Position numbers and translations under genes: made by a program
Part shown: piece after piece, positions 1-8,420 of the stretch
Layout of the letters: each line of letters opens with the position of its first letter
Numbering within the stretch: the first letter of the stretch is position 1
Assembly (NCBI GenBank): GCA_018335755.1
Contig: JAGXRK010000045.1
Location: forward strand, 248,001 to 312,000
Origin: Ignavibacterium sp.
Lineage (GTDB): Bacteria > Bacteroidota > Ignavibacteria > Ignavibacteriales > Ignavibacteriaceae
DNA length: 64,000 bases
Reading direction: 5' to 3'
Notes under the pieces: generated by a model
What the model was told of the DNA's origin: nothing
Database searches by the model: none
What the model saw: the letters and a program-made list of their open reading frames with translations, nothing else

Positions 1-2
1 TT

Positions 3-455
3 GTGTTAACAGCAGGAAAAGACATCTTTGCCGGAATAGTTTTAAGAACTGATGAGTCATTAGCGTTAAACAACTCGATCAAGACATCAATCGCATCAGG
101 TAGAATAATAAAACTTGGTTTACGCTCGGCTACTTTAGAGCCTGTAAATGGAGAAGCAGTCAGAATACCATACAGCCAATTAGCCTCTTCATGTATAACA
201 GTTAAAAAATCAGAATCGCTGTTCAGAGAATTCGAAGCAGAGTTAATCATTGCCCCTAACAACTCTCCCGAAGAGACAAAACGAATGATAACAAAAAATG
301 TTTTAAACTCGGCTTATTGCTCAACAACACAAACCCCAAATGTAACTTTTTTAGGTGAAATAGATGGGGGCTACAATTTTAAGCTTACCGTAACTGTTAT
401 GGATGAAGATTATTTTAATCGATTGTTGTTCAGTTTGAAGAAGAAATTTGAGTAG
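3..455 (+). CDS. MscS-family mechanosensitive channel, C-terminal part
   Basis: The gene is cut by the left window edge, so only about 150 C-terminal residues are visible and the true start lies outside. The opening residues (AGKDIFAGIVLR) followed by a glycine-containing loop, GRIIKLGLRSATLEP and RIPYSQLASS match the pattern of the MscS beta domain, which follows the pore helix and lines the cytoplasmic vestibule. The remaining ~75 residues fit the alpha/beta C-terminal domain. The family releases solutes under osmotic downshock in the inner membrane. The match is by pattern only. The gene is followed by a stem-loop at 485-510 that may end its transcript. Confidence 0.7.
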   Translation: MLTAGKDIFAGIVLRTDESLALNNSIKTSIASGRIIKLGLRSATLEPVNGEAVRIPYSQLASSCITVKKSESLFREFEAELIIAPNNSPEETKRMITKNVLNSAYCSTTQTPNVTFLGEIDGGYNFKLTVTVMDEDYFNRLLFSLKKKFE

Positions 456-484
456 AAGATAGTATTATATTTAATTTAAACACA

Positions 485-510
485 AAAAATCCTCATTAAT
501 GAGGATTTTT
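485..510. terminator. Rho-independent terminator-like stem-loop
   Basis: TCCTC and GAGGA arms around an ATTAAT loop are flanked by an A-run on the left and a T-run on the right. The hairpin could therefore stop transcription from either strand. It lies 30 bases after the MscS stop codon. Confidence 0.7.
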
Positions 511-511
511 C

Positions 512-546
512 TTTAGTAGCGGGAGTAGTCCCCGACTTTGGTCGGG
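512..546. repeat. tRNA-fMet 3'-end remnant joined to a GC-rich palindrome
   Basis: Bases 515-523 (AGTAGCGGG) repeat the 3' end of the intact initiator tRNA gene (641-649), and both copies sit directly after a terminator hairpin. The remnant then runs into a palindrome with CCCCGAC and GTCGGGG arms (530-546). The same arms recur near 24706-24726, so this is a dispersed repeat family. Confidence 0.5.
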
Positions 547-600
547 GTGTCGTCGCTTCGCTCCTCAACTTTACAATCAAATCTTACCCCATTACCCTTT

Positions 601-640
601 AAAAACAAAAATGCCAGTCAATGACTGGCTTTTTGTTTTT
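601..640 (-). terminator. Terminator of the tRNA-fMet gene
   Basis: The arms GCCAGTCA and TGACTGGC (613-629) are flanked by an A-rich stretch on the left, which is a U-run on the minus strand. The hairpin lies two bases beyond the 3' end of the tRNA, where a rho-independent terminator is expected. It is nearly symmetric and could work both ways. Confidence 0.75.
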
Positions 641-642
641 AG

Positions 643-715
<73 letters not shown>

Positions 716-748
716 ATATATAATTTATATTATCTGAAAGTGCTAGAG

Positions 749-790
749 TCCGATATGAGCTACTCCCATTGGGACTCCACCCCGCGATGT
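749..790 (-). pseudogene. Decayed 5' half of a second tRNA-fMet
   Basis: The acceptor 5' strand and the start of the D-arm of tRNA-fMet are repeated here (CTCCACCCCGCGAT followed by a TATA-like flank, and CCGAtatGAGCTAC). A changed loop separates them and no anticodon, T-arm or 3' acceptor strand follows. It is best read as the leftover of a tandem tRNA duplication. Confidence 0.55.
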
Positions 791-886
791 ATATTCCAAA
801 TAATAATAATTTGGGACGACAAATATAGCTATTCAGTACAGATAAAACAACACAGGATTAAGCTATTACTTATCGCCCAAATAAAT

Positions 887-1156
887 CTATCCATCAATAT
901 TATTAAAGCTTGATGTAATTCCATCAATTGCCTGTGAACGAACGTGTATTTCGTTTAGCTTTTGTATGAGCCTGAGTATAACTATTCGTTTTTCCTCTAC
1001 CAATTCGTTCATAAAACTACTTACATCCGGCATATTACATTCATCCAGAATACTTTCATAGTATCTAACCATAGCGGTTTCTCTTCTAAGCGCTTCATTA
1101 AGTGTAGCGCAGGTATTTTTACAAGCGTGCTGGCAGTTTACATCTTTTTCTGTCAT
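887..1156 (-). CDS. Small Cys-rich helical protein, ferritin-like pattern
   Basis: This 89-residue protein is of unknown function. It has a cysteine cluster near the N-terminus (CQHACKNTC, residues 8-16) and then two predicted helices carrying the spaced E and YYE residues and an EEKR stretch reminiscent of half of a rubrerythrin/ferritin-like bundle. Start at 1156 is supported by GGGAAG upstream of the ATG. It lies 33 bases downstream of the oxidoreductase gamma subunit on the same strand, so it is probably the last gene of that operon. A role linked to iron-sulfur or redox chemistry is only a guess from context. Confidence 0.55.
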   Translation of the reverse strand: MTEKDVNCQHACKNTCATLNEALRRETAMVRYYESILDECNMPDVSSFMNELVEEKRIVILRLIQKLNEIHVRSQAIDGITSSFNNIDG

Positions 1157-1189
1157 AATGCTTCCCTCAGTACTTTATAGTTACTGATT

Positions 1190-1753
1190 TCATGCTGAAA
1201 CATGTTCAGCCTGTTTAGCTAATTCTCTTCCACGTTCCAATGCCTTTTCATTGAAAGGAATCAGATTGTGTCTTCTCGGAGGTAATGCTTTTTTAAGAGC
1301 GTCAATTATAGTTTCAATTTTTATAATGGGTCTTCTTTCAATAAATGCACCGGCCATTACCATATTTGCCACCTGCTTTGCTTCAAGCTTATCCGCTTCT
1401 TCATTGGCACTGATACATATGATTTCAATATCATCTCTGGTAGGGGGTTTTATTACGGTAGACTGTTCATAAATGAGCAATCCACCGGGTTTAACAGCTT
1501 TTTCAAATTTATCTACAGACGGCTGGTTTAGCAGAACTGCTGTGTCAAATTTTGTAACAATTGGTGAACTTATTCTGGAGCCCGAAACAATAACTATACA
1601 GTTAGCTGTACCTCCTCGCATTTCAGGACCGTATGAAGGCATCCAGCTGACTTCTTTTCCTTCGATCATACCGGCATATGCTATCAATCTGCCTAATGAA
1701 AGCACACCTTGTCCGCCGAAACCTGCAAAAATTATTTCATGTTCTTTTGTCAT
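1190..1753 (-). CDS. 2-oxoacid:ferredoxin oxidoreductase, gamma subunit
   Basis: This 187-residue protein has the pyruvate/ketoisovalerate oxidoreductase gamma fold, with the opening glycine motif GFGGQGV at 11-17 and the SYGPEMRGG segment at about 40-48. In four-subunit enzymes of this family the gamma chain helps form the CoA/substrate site together with the alpha and beta chains. AAGGA precedes the ATG. It follows the beta subunit gene by 29 bases. Together with the three upstream genes it makes a complete ferredoxin-alpha-beta-gamma set. Substrate cannot be fixed from sequence alone; 2-oxoisovalerate or 2-oxoglutarate are the likely ones. Confidence 0.88.
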   Translation of the reverse strand: MTKEHEIIFAGFGGQGVLSLGRLIAYAGMIEGKEVSWMPSYGPEMRGGTANCIVIVSGSRISSPIVTKFDTAVLLNQPSVDKFEKAVKPGGLLIYEQSTVIKPPTRDDIEIICISANEEADKLEAKQVANMVMAGAFIERRPIIKIETIIDALKKALPPRRHNLIPFNEKALERGRELAKQAEHVSA

Positions 1754-1782
1754 TTTAAATTCCTTATTCTTTTACTTCAGAA

Positions 1783-2562
1783 TTAATTTTGCGGAACCTT
1801 AAGATCACCAATAGGATAATTAGGTATCATCTGTTCTTCTAAGTATTTTATTGTTTGAACCGGAGTCATCTTCCAGCCGGAAGGACAATTCGAAACAACT
1901 TCCACAAAGCAGGTTCCTTTTTTCTGTTTCTGATATTCGAATGATTTTAATAGCGCTTTTTTTAATTTTCTAACCCCGTTTGGATTGTGAACAACCTGTC
2001 TTGTTACATAATATGCTCCTGTAAGAAGACAGAGCATATCTGCGATCTTAATCGGGTTGCCGACTTTTTCTACATCTCTGCCATAAGGAGAAGTTGATGT
2101 TACCTGCCCGGGTAAACTTGTCGGTGCCATCTGACCGCCGGTCATTCCGTAAATACCGTTGTTAATAAATATCATTAAGATATTTTCACCGCGGTTTACA
2201 GTATGAATTGTTTCAGAAGTACCAATTGCTGCAAGATCACCATCACCCTGGTATGAGAAAACATATTTATCAGGAAGAACTCTTTTTATTCCTGTTGCAA
2301 CAGCACTAGCCCTGCCATGCGGAGCTTCCTGCATATCAACATTCATATAATGATATGCAAATACGGAACAGCCAACAGGTGCTACACCGATTATCTCTTC
2401 CTGAATTCCTAATTCCTGAACAACTTCCATTAAAACACGATGAACTACACTGTGTCCGCATCCCGGGCAATAATGGAACGGCAGCTCTGTTAAAGTATCC
2501 GGTTTGCAGTACACCTGCTCAAGTTCAATTTCTGATTCTTCTAAATATAATTTTTCATTCAT
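1783..2562 (-). CDS. 2-oxoacid:ferredoxin oxidoreductase, beta subunit (TPP)
   Basis: This 259-residue chain binds thiamine diphosphate. Visible marks are HYCPGCGHS (residues 30-38), the GDGD motif at 106-109 followed about 25 residues later by NNGIYGMTGGQ, and GVAPVGCSV before it. It decarboxylates a 2-oxoacid and passes electrons through iron-sulfur clusters to ferredoxin, giving acyl-CoA. The wording of these motifs is closest to the VorA/KorB class rather than pyruvate synthase. AGGAG precedes the ATG at 2562. It sits 11 bases after the alpha subunit gene. Confidence 0.92.
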   Translation of the reverse strand: MNEKLYLEESEIELEQVYCKPDTLTELPFHYCPGCGHSVVHRVLMEVVQELGIQEEIIGVAPVGCSVFAYHYMNVDMQEAPHGRASAVATGIKRVLPDKYVFSYQGDGDLAAIGTSETIHTVNRGENILMIFINNGIYGMTGGQMAPTSLPGQVTSTSPYGRDVEKVGNPIKIADMLCLLTGAYYVTRQVVHNPNGVRKLKKALLKSFEYQKQKKGTCFVEVVSNCPSGWKMTPVQTIKYLEEQMIPNYPIGDLKVPQN

Positions 2563-2573
2563 TTTTTATTCTC

Positions 2574-3668
2574 CTACACCTGGAGTGCATTTAGTTGTTC
2601 ATGAATTTTTTCAACTTCGAGTAAAATTTCTTCAGGAGTTGTAATCATTCCGCCCATTCTTCCTTTTATGTGAACCGGCACTTTTCCTTCAACTGCTAAT
2701 CTTACATCTTCAACCATCTGTCCGGCACTCATTTCAACTGATACCATAAACTCTACCTGATCAGCAAGCTCTCTAAGTCTTTTATAAGGATAAGGATAAA
2801 GTGTGATTGGTCTAAGCAATCCAATTTTAATTCCCTTTTCTCTTCCAATATCAACAACCTTCTGGCATATTCTTGCAGAAAGCCCATAAGCAACTAAAAT
2901 GATTTCAGCATCATCTGTATTTATTTCTTCAAACCGGACTTCGCTTTGCATTGACTCATATTTTTTCTGAAGCTGAAGGTTAACCTGTTCCATTTCTTCC
3001 GGCTGTATGAAAAGAGAAGTTATTATGTTATGATCTCTGTCTTTGGTTTTTCCTGTAGTTGCCCAGGGTTTGGGAATTTTAGGAAGTGAACCCTTTTCCG
3101 GAAGGATAACCTTTTCCATCATCTGACCAAGTGCACCGTCGGTTAGTATCATTGCAGGGTTACGATATTTTTCAGCCAATGCAAAAGCATCGAACACAAA
3201 ATCAGCCATTTCCTGAACAGATGCAGGGGCAAGAACAATAAGGTGATAATCTCCATGACCACCTCCCTTTGTAGCCTGAAAATAATCACCTTGCGAAGGT
3301 TGAATAGTTCCTAAACCCGGTCCGCCGCGTGCAACATTTACAACTAAACAGGGTAGCTGTGCAGAGGCAATATACGATAGACCTTCCTGCATTAAACTTA
3401 TTCCCGGTGATGAGGATGAAGTCATCACTCGTGCACCGGCACCGGCAGCACCATAAATCATATTAATAGAAGCAATCTCGCTTTCTGCCTGTAGAATTAA
3501 TGCCTCGTGTTTAGGAGCTTCTCTTTCAAGATACTCAAGAACTTCTGATTGTGGTGTGATTGGATAACCAAAATAAGCATCAATATTTGCGCGAAAGGCT
3601 GCTTCAGCAAGGGCTTCATTACCCTTCATCAAACTTGCTTCACCAGTTGTTTTTTCTTTATTGTCCAT
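2574..3668 (-). CDS. vorB: 2-oxoacid:ferredoxin oxidoreductase alpha subunit, VorB type
   Basis: This 364-residue chain has the substrate-side motif YPITPQSE (about 35-42), the SSSSPGISLMQEG segment and the NVARGGPGLGTIQPSQ stretch. These match what is known of VorB, the 2-oxoisovalerate:ferredoxin oxidoreductase chain, more closely than KorA. The start is placed at 3668 because AAAGG lies just before it; an in-frame ATG at 3713 would overlap the upstream ferredoxin gene by 14 bases and has no ribosome site. The enzyme would feed reduced ferredoxin from branched-chain amino acid breakdown (or run in reverse). Substrate assignment is an inference. Confidence 0.88.
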   Translation of the reverse strand: MDNKEKTTGEASLMKGNEALAEAAFRANIDAYFGYPITPQSEVLEYLEREAPKHEALILQAESEIASINMIYGAAGAGARVMTSSSSPGISLMQEGLSYIASAQLPCLVVNVARGGPGLGTIQPSQGDYFQATKGGGHGDYHLIVLAPASVQEMADFVFDAFALAEKYRNPAMILTDGALGQMMEKVILPEKGSLPKIPKPWATTGKTKDRDHNIITSLFIQPEEMEQVNLQLQKKYESMQSEVRFEEINTDDAEIILVAYGLSARICQKVVDIGREKGIKIGLLRPITLYPYPYKRLRELADQVEFMVSVEMSAGQMVEDVRLAVEGKVPVHIKGRMGGMITTPEEILLEVEKIHEQLNALQV

Positions 3669-3699
3669 TAAAAATACCTTTTCAGTTTTGCTGATAAAA

Positions 3700-3942
3700 T
3701 TATTTTGCCTCAACTGCTTTTTTTGCAGGTTTGGGTTGACGAAAAACTTCTATTGCCGCCTCGGGACAAACAAGTGCACAATTAACACAGCCGGTACATA
3801 CATCATTTATCAACTCAACGAATCTATATCCCTTATCATTAAATTGTTGTGCCAGGGCAAGAGCATCCTGAGGACAGGCTATGATGCAAAGTTCGCATCC
3901 TTTACAAATTTTTGCGTCAATTTTGATAGTTCCTTTTGCCAT
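3700..3942 (-). CDS. 2x[4Fe-4S] ferredoxin subunit of the oxidoreductase
   Basis: An 80-residue protein with two CxxCxxCxxxC motifs (C13/16/19/23 and C49/52/55/59), each followed by a P or P-like residue as in bacterial-type ferredoxins. As the delta subunit it carries electrons from the TPP site to soluble ferredoxin. It is the first gene of the operon. A lysine/alanine-rich tail ends the protein. Confidence 0.9.
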   Translation of the reverse strand: MAKGTIKIDAKICKGCELCIIACPQDALALAQQFNDKGYRFVELINDVCTGCVNCALVCPEAAIEVFRQPKPAKKAVEAK

Positions 3943-4309
3943 AGTTAAGTCTCTTTCGGAATGTGAAATTCTTAAAATTAGTAGTAAAATCTCAATCTTA
4001 ATGCCACTAAGTAGAATTGACTTAAATCAATGAAAAGTAAGCTTTTAACACCTGTATTATCAGATTTAGGAAGGTTAAAAGATAGCGTATTCCTATTTTC
4101 GAGAAGATTAAATATCAGTCAATCATTAGTAAATAATTGACAATAATTTCAATATCAACAAGAGTTTTAATGAAATACTAAGCAGCGGCTTTTTTTAATT
4201 TATTGTGTGAAATGGTACAATTAGAGAATAAGGTTTTCATTTGTTTTTATAAATTATATTTTAAAAGATAAATGTTCTGCTTTCTTTGCACAAACATTAA
4301 AGAAATAAA
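3943..4309. promoter_or_regulatory. Divergent intergenic region (367 bases)
   Basis: An AT-rich gap between two divergent operons must hold promoters for the oxidoreductase genes (left) and for pncB (right). No tRNA, riboswitch fold or open frame was recognised. A run TTTG at 4240-4243 followed about 20 bases later by a TATATTTT stretch is compatible with a Bacteroidota-style promoter for pncB, but this is weak. Confidence 0.35.
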
Positions 4310-5731
4310 ATGAATATAATTAACAACAAACTCGGTCTATTAACAGATATGTATCAGCTTTCTATGATGGAAGCTTACTTTAAAGAAAACAGGCATAACA
4401 CACCCGCAGCATTTGATTACTTCTTCAGAAAATTGCCTTTTAAAGGCGGCTATGTAATCTTCAGCGGTTTATCGGAACTGCTTGAGAATCTTAATCAGAT
4501 TAAATTTGATGAATCCGATATTGATTATCTTCACAAATTAAAAAGCAGTTCTGATTTTCTTGAATACTTAAAGGGCTTTTCCTTTAAAGGAAATATCTAT
4601 TCAGTTGATGAAGGTACAATCGTTTTTCCGAATGAACCGGTTGTGGTGGTCGAAGGCAATCTGGCAGAAGTTCAACTGATTGAAACATACCTGCTTAACA
4701 CTTTAAATTTTAATTCTCTTATATCAACAAAAGCATCCCGTATCCGTCTGGTAGCACAGGACAAAATTTTAAGTGATTTTGGATTACGCCGTGCTCAGGG
4801 CCTTGGCGGTATTCAGGCTAGTAAAGCAGCTATCATCGGAGGATTTGATTCGACTTCAAATGTTCTTGCTGCAAAACTATTCGATCTTAATGCAGTTGGA
4901 ACTATGGCTCATTCTTTTGTTCAAAGTTATGATGACGAACTGACCTCTTTCAGAAGATTTGGGAATACTCATCCTGAAAATGGGGTGCTTGTTATTGATA
5001 CTTATAGCACTTTACAATCAGGTCTTCTAAATGCAATTACCGTTGCTAAGGAAATGGAAAGAAGGGGTCATCGATTAAAAGGCATAAGGTTAGACAGCGG
5101 TGATCTTGCTTACCTTGCTAAAGCTGCAAGAAAAAAACTTGATGAAGAAAACCTTAATTATGTTAAAATAATTGTTTCTAATCAGCTAGATGAAATAGTT
5201 ATTAAAAGCTTGCTTGAACAGGAAGCACCAATAGATATTTTTGGTGTTGGTACAAACCTTGTTACCGGTAATCCGGATGCTGCGTTAGACGGCGTGTTCA
5301 AACTTTCAATGTTTAACAACAAACCAAGATTAAAAGTCTCTGAAAATATTAAAAAAGTTACCTTGCCCGGATTAAAAAAGATAATCAGATATAAAGATGA
5401 TGACGGGTATTATCAGGCTGACGCTGTTGCTTTAACGGAGGAAGAAGTTGTTGAAAAGATATTTCACCCCTTTGAAAAAGAAAAATCCAAATCCCTCAAG
5501 AACTTAAAAGGTGAAGTTATAACAATTCCGGTAGTCAAAGACGGTGAAATAAAAATAACATTGGGATCTCCTCAATCAATAAGGAAAAAAGTTAAAGAAA
5601 ATTTATTAAATCTACCTGCAGAATATAAACGTTTTGAATATCCCCATATTTATAAAGTCGGAATAAGTGAAAAGCTAATGAAGCTGAGGGATGAACTAAA
5701 AACTAATTTTACATCAAATAAAAACGGATGA
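4310..5731 (+). CDS. pncB: Nicotinate phosphoribosyltransferase
   Basis: A 473-residue enzyme that joins nicotinate to PRPP, giving nicotinate mononucleotide for NAD salvage in the cytosol. The N-terminus (LLTDMYQLSMMEAYF), the FxYFFRKLPFKGGYVI segment, RRAQG (about 161-165), GTMAHSFVQ and the IRLDSGDL stretch are typical of the family, as is the length. It precedes the nicotinamidase gene by six bases, so the two enzymes form a two-step salvage operon: nicotinamide to nicotinate to NaMN. Confidence 0.95.
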   Translation: MNIINNKLGLLTDMYQLSMMEAYFKENRHNTPAAFDYFFRKLPFKGGYVIFSGLSELLENLNQIKFDESDIDYLHKLKSSSDFLEYLKGFSFKGNIYSVDEGTIVFPNEPVVVVEGNLAEVQLIETYLLNTLNFNSLISTKASRIRLVAQDKILSDFGLRRAQGLGGIQASKAAIIGGFDSTSNVLAAKLFDLNAVGTMAHSFVQSYDDELTSFRRFGNTHPENGVLVIDTYSTLQSGLLNAITVAKEMERRGHRLKGIRLDSGDLAYLAKAARKKLDEENLNYVKIIVSNQLDEIVIKSLLEQEAPIDIFGVGTNLVTGNPDAALDGVFKLSMFNNKPRLKVSENIKKVTLPGLKKIIRYKDDDGYYQADAVALTEEEVVEKIFHPFEKEKSKSLKNLKGEVITIPVVKDGEIKITLGSPQSIRKKVKENLLNLPAEYKRFEYPHIYKVGISEKLMKLRDELKTNFTSNKNG

Positions 5732-5737
5732 TAGCAA

Positions 5738-6355
5738 ATGAAAGCACTTATAATAGTAGATGTTCAAAATGATTTTCTTCCCGGCGGGGCACTTGCTGTG
5801 GAAAAAGGTGATGAAATACTCCACGTTGTGAATAGACTTCAGGATTCCGGTTACTTTGATCTGATAATTGCTACACAGGACTGGCATCCGAAAGATCATG
5901 GAAGTTTTGCTTCTAACCATCCGGGGAAAAAGCCATTTGAAAAAACAACTCTATCTGGACTTGAACAAATCCTCTGGCCTGACCATTGTGTTCAGACAAG
6001 TAAAGGTGCTGAATTTTCCAAACTTCTTGATGTGAAAAATATTGAAGCTATTTTCAGAAAAGGCATGGATAAGAACATCGATTCATACAGCGGATTCTTC
6101 GATAACGGAAAACTTAAGGATACAGGACTTGCAGCTTATCTGAAGGGAAGAAATATTGATGAGGTTTTTGTTGTAGGTTTAGCCGGTGACTATTGTGTTT
6201 ATTATACTTCAGTTGATGCGGTTGATTCAGGATTCAAAACAACATTAATAGAAGATGCAACTCGTTCAATTGATGATACCAGTTTCAAAAGAGCTGTTAA
6301 AGAGTTAAAAGAAAAAAGCGGTAAAGTAATTAAAAGCAGTTCGATCCTGAATTAG
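5738..6355 (+). CDS. pncA: Nicotinamidase
   Basis: A 205-residue isochorismatase-fold hydrolase that deaminates nicotinamide to nicotinate. The catalytic triad is visible as D8 (VDVQNDF), K108 (FRKGMD) and C153 (GDYCVYYT); metal ligands are probably D48, H50 and H83 (TQDWHP, WPDHC). The start is set six bases after the pncB stop. It works upstream of PncB in the Preiss-Handler route. Confidence 0.95.
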   Translation: MKALIIVDVQNDFLPGGALAVEKGDEILHVVNRLQDSGYFDLIIATQDWHPKDHGSFASNHPGKKPFEKTTLSGLEQILWPDHCVQTSKGAEFSKLLDVKNIEAIFRKGMDKNIDSYSGFFDNGKLKDTGLAAYLKGRNIDEVFVVGLAGDYCVYYTSVDAVDSGFKTTLIEDATRSIDDTSFKRAVKELKEKSGKVIKSSSILN

Positions 6356-6360
6356 AAAAG

Positions 6361-7230
6361 TTAAACCTCTCCACACCAGTCTGAATTAAACGAATTACGG
6401 ATCAAGTTGTACAAATCATCCGGTAAAGGTCCTTTTTCGATTGAGGTTATGCTCTCTTTCAGATGATCAATATTTGTTGTACCTACTATCGCTGAATCAA
6501 CTCCGTCCGTATAAAAAGAAAATCTTATAAATGTATCCTGCCAGTCATGTTGTTCCGGCAAATTCATTTCTTTCCATCTTAACCAGTAAGTCTCAGCATA
6601 ATTATCGTAAGGTCTTTCAGCAAATCTCCAGGGTGCGTTAGCAAGCGGACGTTTTGCAATTACTCCTATTCCCTTTTCCTTAGCAGATTTAATTGAGCTA
6701 TCAATATCAACCTGATCACAAATGTTAACTGATGTCATTATACTTCCAAATGAATTAGAATCAACAGCAAATTTTAATTCTTCATTTTCTCCGGTATATG
6801 CTGCCACTCTTACTTTTCCTCTATCAACAGTTTTATGAAGAGCGTCTATAACCTCACCACGTTTCAGGATATCAAGACTGCATGAATGCAGGTGCACAAT
6901 ATCAATATAACTAGTTCTTAATATTCTTAACGCTTCATCAACACCGGCGATTATTATATCGTAAGTCCAATCATTTAATCCTTGAATTCCGTATCCCACT
7001 TTTGTTGAAAGAATAAATTCATTTCTTCTGTGTGAAATATATTTTCCTATTCTTTCTTCGGATGCATAATATCCGCGTGCGGTATCAATGAGGTTTATTC
7101 CTGAATCGATTACATTATTCAGAAGATATTCAACTTGCTTCTCAGGGACGTTGTAATCTCCTATTTGTCCTGCTCCAAAACCAAGTGCAGAAACCTTTAA
7201 TCCTGTATTACCAAAATCTCTGTAAATCAT
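6361..7230 (-). CDS. Aldo/keto reductase
   Basis: A 289-residue TIM-barrel NAD(P)H-dependent oxidoreductase. The opening (YRDFGNTGLKVSALGFGAGQIG) and NLIDTARGYYASEERIG give the conserved Asp and Tyr, STKVG the Lys, and IDIVHLHS the His of the catalytic tetrad. Its pattern is closest to the L-galactose/L-fucose dehydrogenase-like branch, but the natural substrate cannot be named. It converges on pncA with a five-base gap and is divergent from hypA. Confidence 0.88.
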   Translation of the reverse strand: MIYRDFGNTGLKVSALGFGAGQIGDYNVPEKQVEYLLNNVIDSGINLIDTARGYYASEERIGKYISHRRNEFILSTKVGYGIQGLNDWTYDIIIAGVDEALRILRTSYIDIVHLHSCSLDILKRGEVIDALHKTVDRGKVRVAAYTGENEELKFAVDSNSFGSIMTSVNICDQVDIDSSIKSAKEKGIGVIAKRPLANAPWRFAERPYDNYAETYWLRWKEMNLPEQHDWQDTFIRFSFYTDGVDSAIVGTTNIDHLKESITSIEKGPLPDDLYNLIRNSFNSDWCGEV

Positions 7231-7410
7231 TTTTTAGTTTAATTTGTTGGCCTAAAATAGCTAAAACCCGTATTATTAGATGATTTTTAGGGAAATTATC
7301 TCTGACTCCCTCACTTTTTATTTTTACTGTGCGTATTTTTGATAAGCTGATTGCAGATTTTCCAATTAGCGGGCACATATTTTTTGACTCTTTTTTCAGG
7401 GGAGTTATCA

Positions 7411-7764
7411 GTGCACGAACTTTCAATCGCCCAGAATATTATTCAAATTGTCAACAGCAGTGTTGAAAAGGATAAGCTTAGTCTCGTTGATAAAATATAT
7501 TTAAAGATCGGCTTACTGAGTAATGTTCTAATTGAATCACTTAATTTCAGTTACACATCAATTATTGATAATACTCCTCTCAAAAATTCCATACTATATA
7601 TAGAATTACTTCCAATAAAAATCAGATGCAATGATTGTAATGAAATCAATACTACAAATGATTTCATCTTCACTTGTCCGGATTGCAAAAGTTCAGCAAT
7701 AAATGTTATCAGCGGAGATGAAATGATCATTTCCTCAATTCACTTAAAAGACGAAAGTGAGTAA
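7411..7764 (+). CDS. hypA: Hydrogenase nickel metallochaperone HypA
   Basis: A 117-residue protein. The start is set at the GTG at 7411, because the mature family always opens with (M)HELSIA for nickel binding at His2, and AGGGGAG lies seven bases before it; an upstream in-frame start at 7351 would add 20 unrelated residues. The zinc site is C73, C76, C89, C92. HypA hands nickel to the hydrogenase large subunit. It is first in a tight hypABFCDE operon. Confidence 0.95.
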   Translation: MHELSIAQNIIQIVNSSVEKDKLSLVDKIYLKIGLLSNVLIESLNFSYTSIIDNTPLKNSILYIELLPIKIRCNDCNEINTTNDFIFTCPDCKSSAINVISGDEMIISSIHLKDESE

Positions 7765-7769
7765 ATCAA

Positions 7770-8420
7770 ATGAGTGTAATAACTGTTGAAAGAAAAGTTC
7801 TTGAGAAAAATGATCAGATAGCTTCTGTACTCAGAGTAAAATTCAAATCAAAAAGACTTTTTGTCATCAATATGCTGAGTTCACCAGGATCTGGCAAAAC
7901 GAGCCTGATAGAAAAAACTGTCGACCACCTGAAAGGCAAATTAAATATCTCAGTAATTGTTGGCGATGTTCAAACTGATAATGATGCAAAGAGGATCGGT
8001 AAACTCAATATCCCGGTTGTGCAGATTATAACTCATGGCTCCTGTCATCTTGAAGCACAACTTGTCAGAGATGCTTATACGAAAATCGAAAATGAACCAA
8101 CAGATTTATTAATTATTGAAAATGTAGGTAACCTGGTTTGTCCTGCCGGGTATGATCTTGGTGAAGATAAAAAAGTAGTTCTTATCAGCACGACAGAAGG
8201 CGACGATAAGCCATTAAAATATCCGGCAATGTTCAGAAATTCATCTGCCATGGTTATAAACAAGATTGATTTACTTCCTCATGTTAACTCTTCAGTTGAA
8301 GAAATCAAAAAAAATGCAAAATCAATTAATTCTGATCTCAAGATTTTCAATGTGTCCTGCAAAACTTCAGAAGGGATTGAAGACTGGTGCAACTGGATTT
8401 TAAATCAGATTAAAAAGTGA
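7770..8420 (+). CDS. hypB: Hydrogenase nickel incorporation GTPase HypB
   Basis: A 216-residue SIMIBI-class GTPase with P-loop SSPGSGKTSL, the switch region VGDVQTDNDAKR and the metal-binding HGSCHLEAQ. It powers Ni delivery with HypA. The N-terminus lacks both the CxxCGC motif and the His-rich nickel store found in some HypB proteins, so storage is not expected here. It lies five bases after hypA and overlaps hypF by four bases. Confidence 0.95.
   Translation: MSVITVERKVLEKNDQIASVLRVKFKSKRLFVINMLSSPGSGKTSLIEKTVDHLKGKLNISVIVGDVQTDNDAKRIGKLNIPVVQIITHGSCHLEAQLVRDAYTKIENEPTDLLIIENVGNLVCPAGYDLGEDKKVVLISTTEGDDKPLKYPAMFRNSSAMVINKIDLLPHVNSSVEEIKKNAKSINSDLKIFNVSCKTSEGIEDWCNWILNQIKK

Noticed and set aside
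4180-4200. GC-rich run plus T-stretch (AGCAGCGGCTTTTTTT) before pncB
   Set aside because: Looks like half a terminator, but no matching arm of useful length was found.
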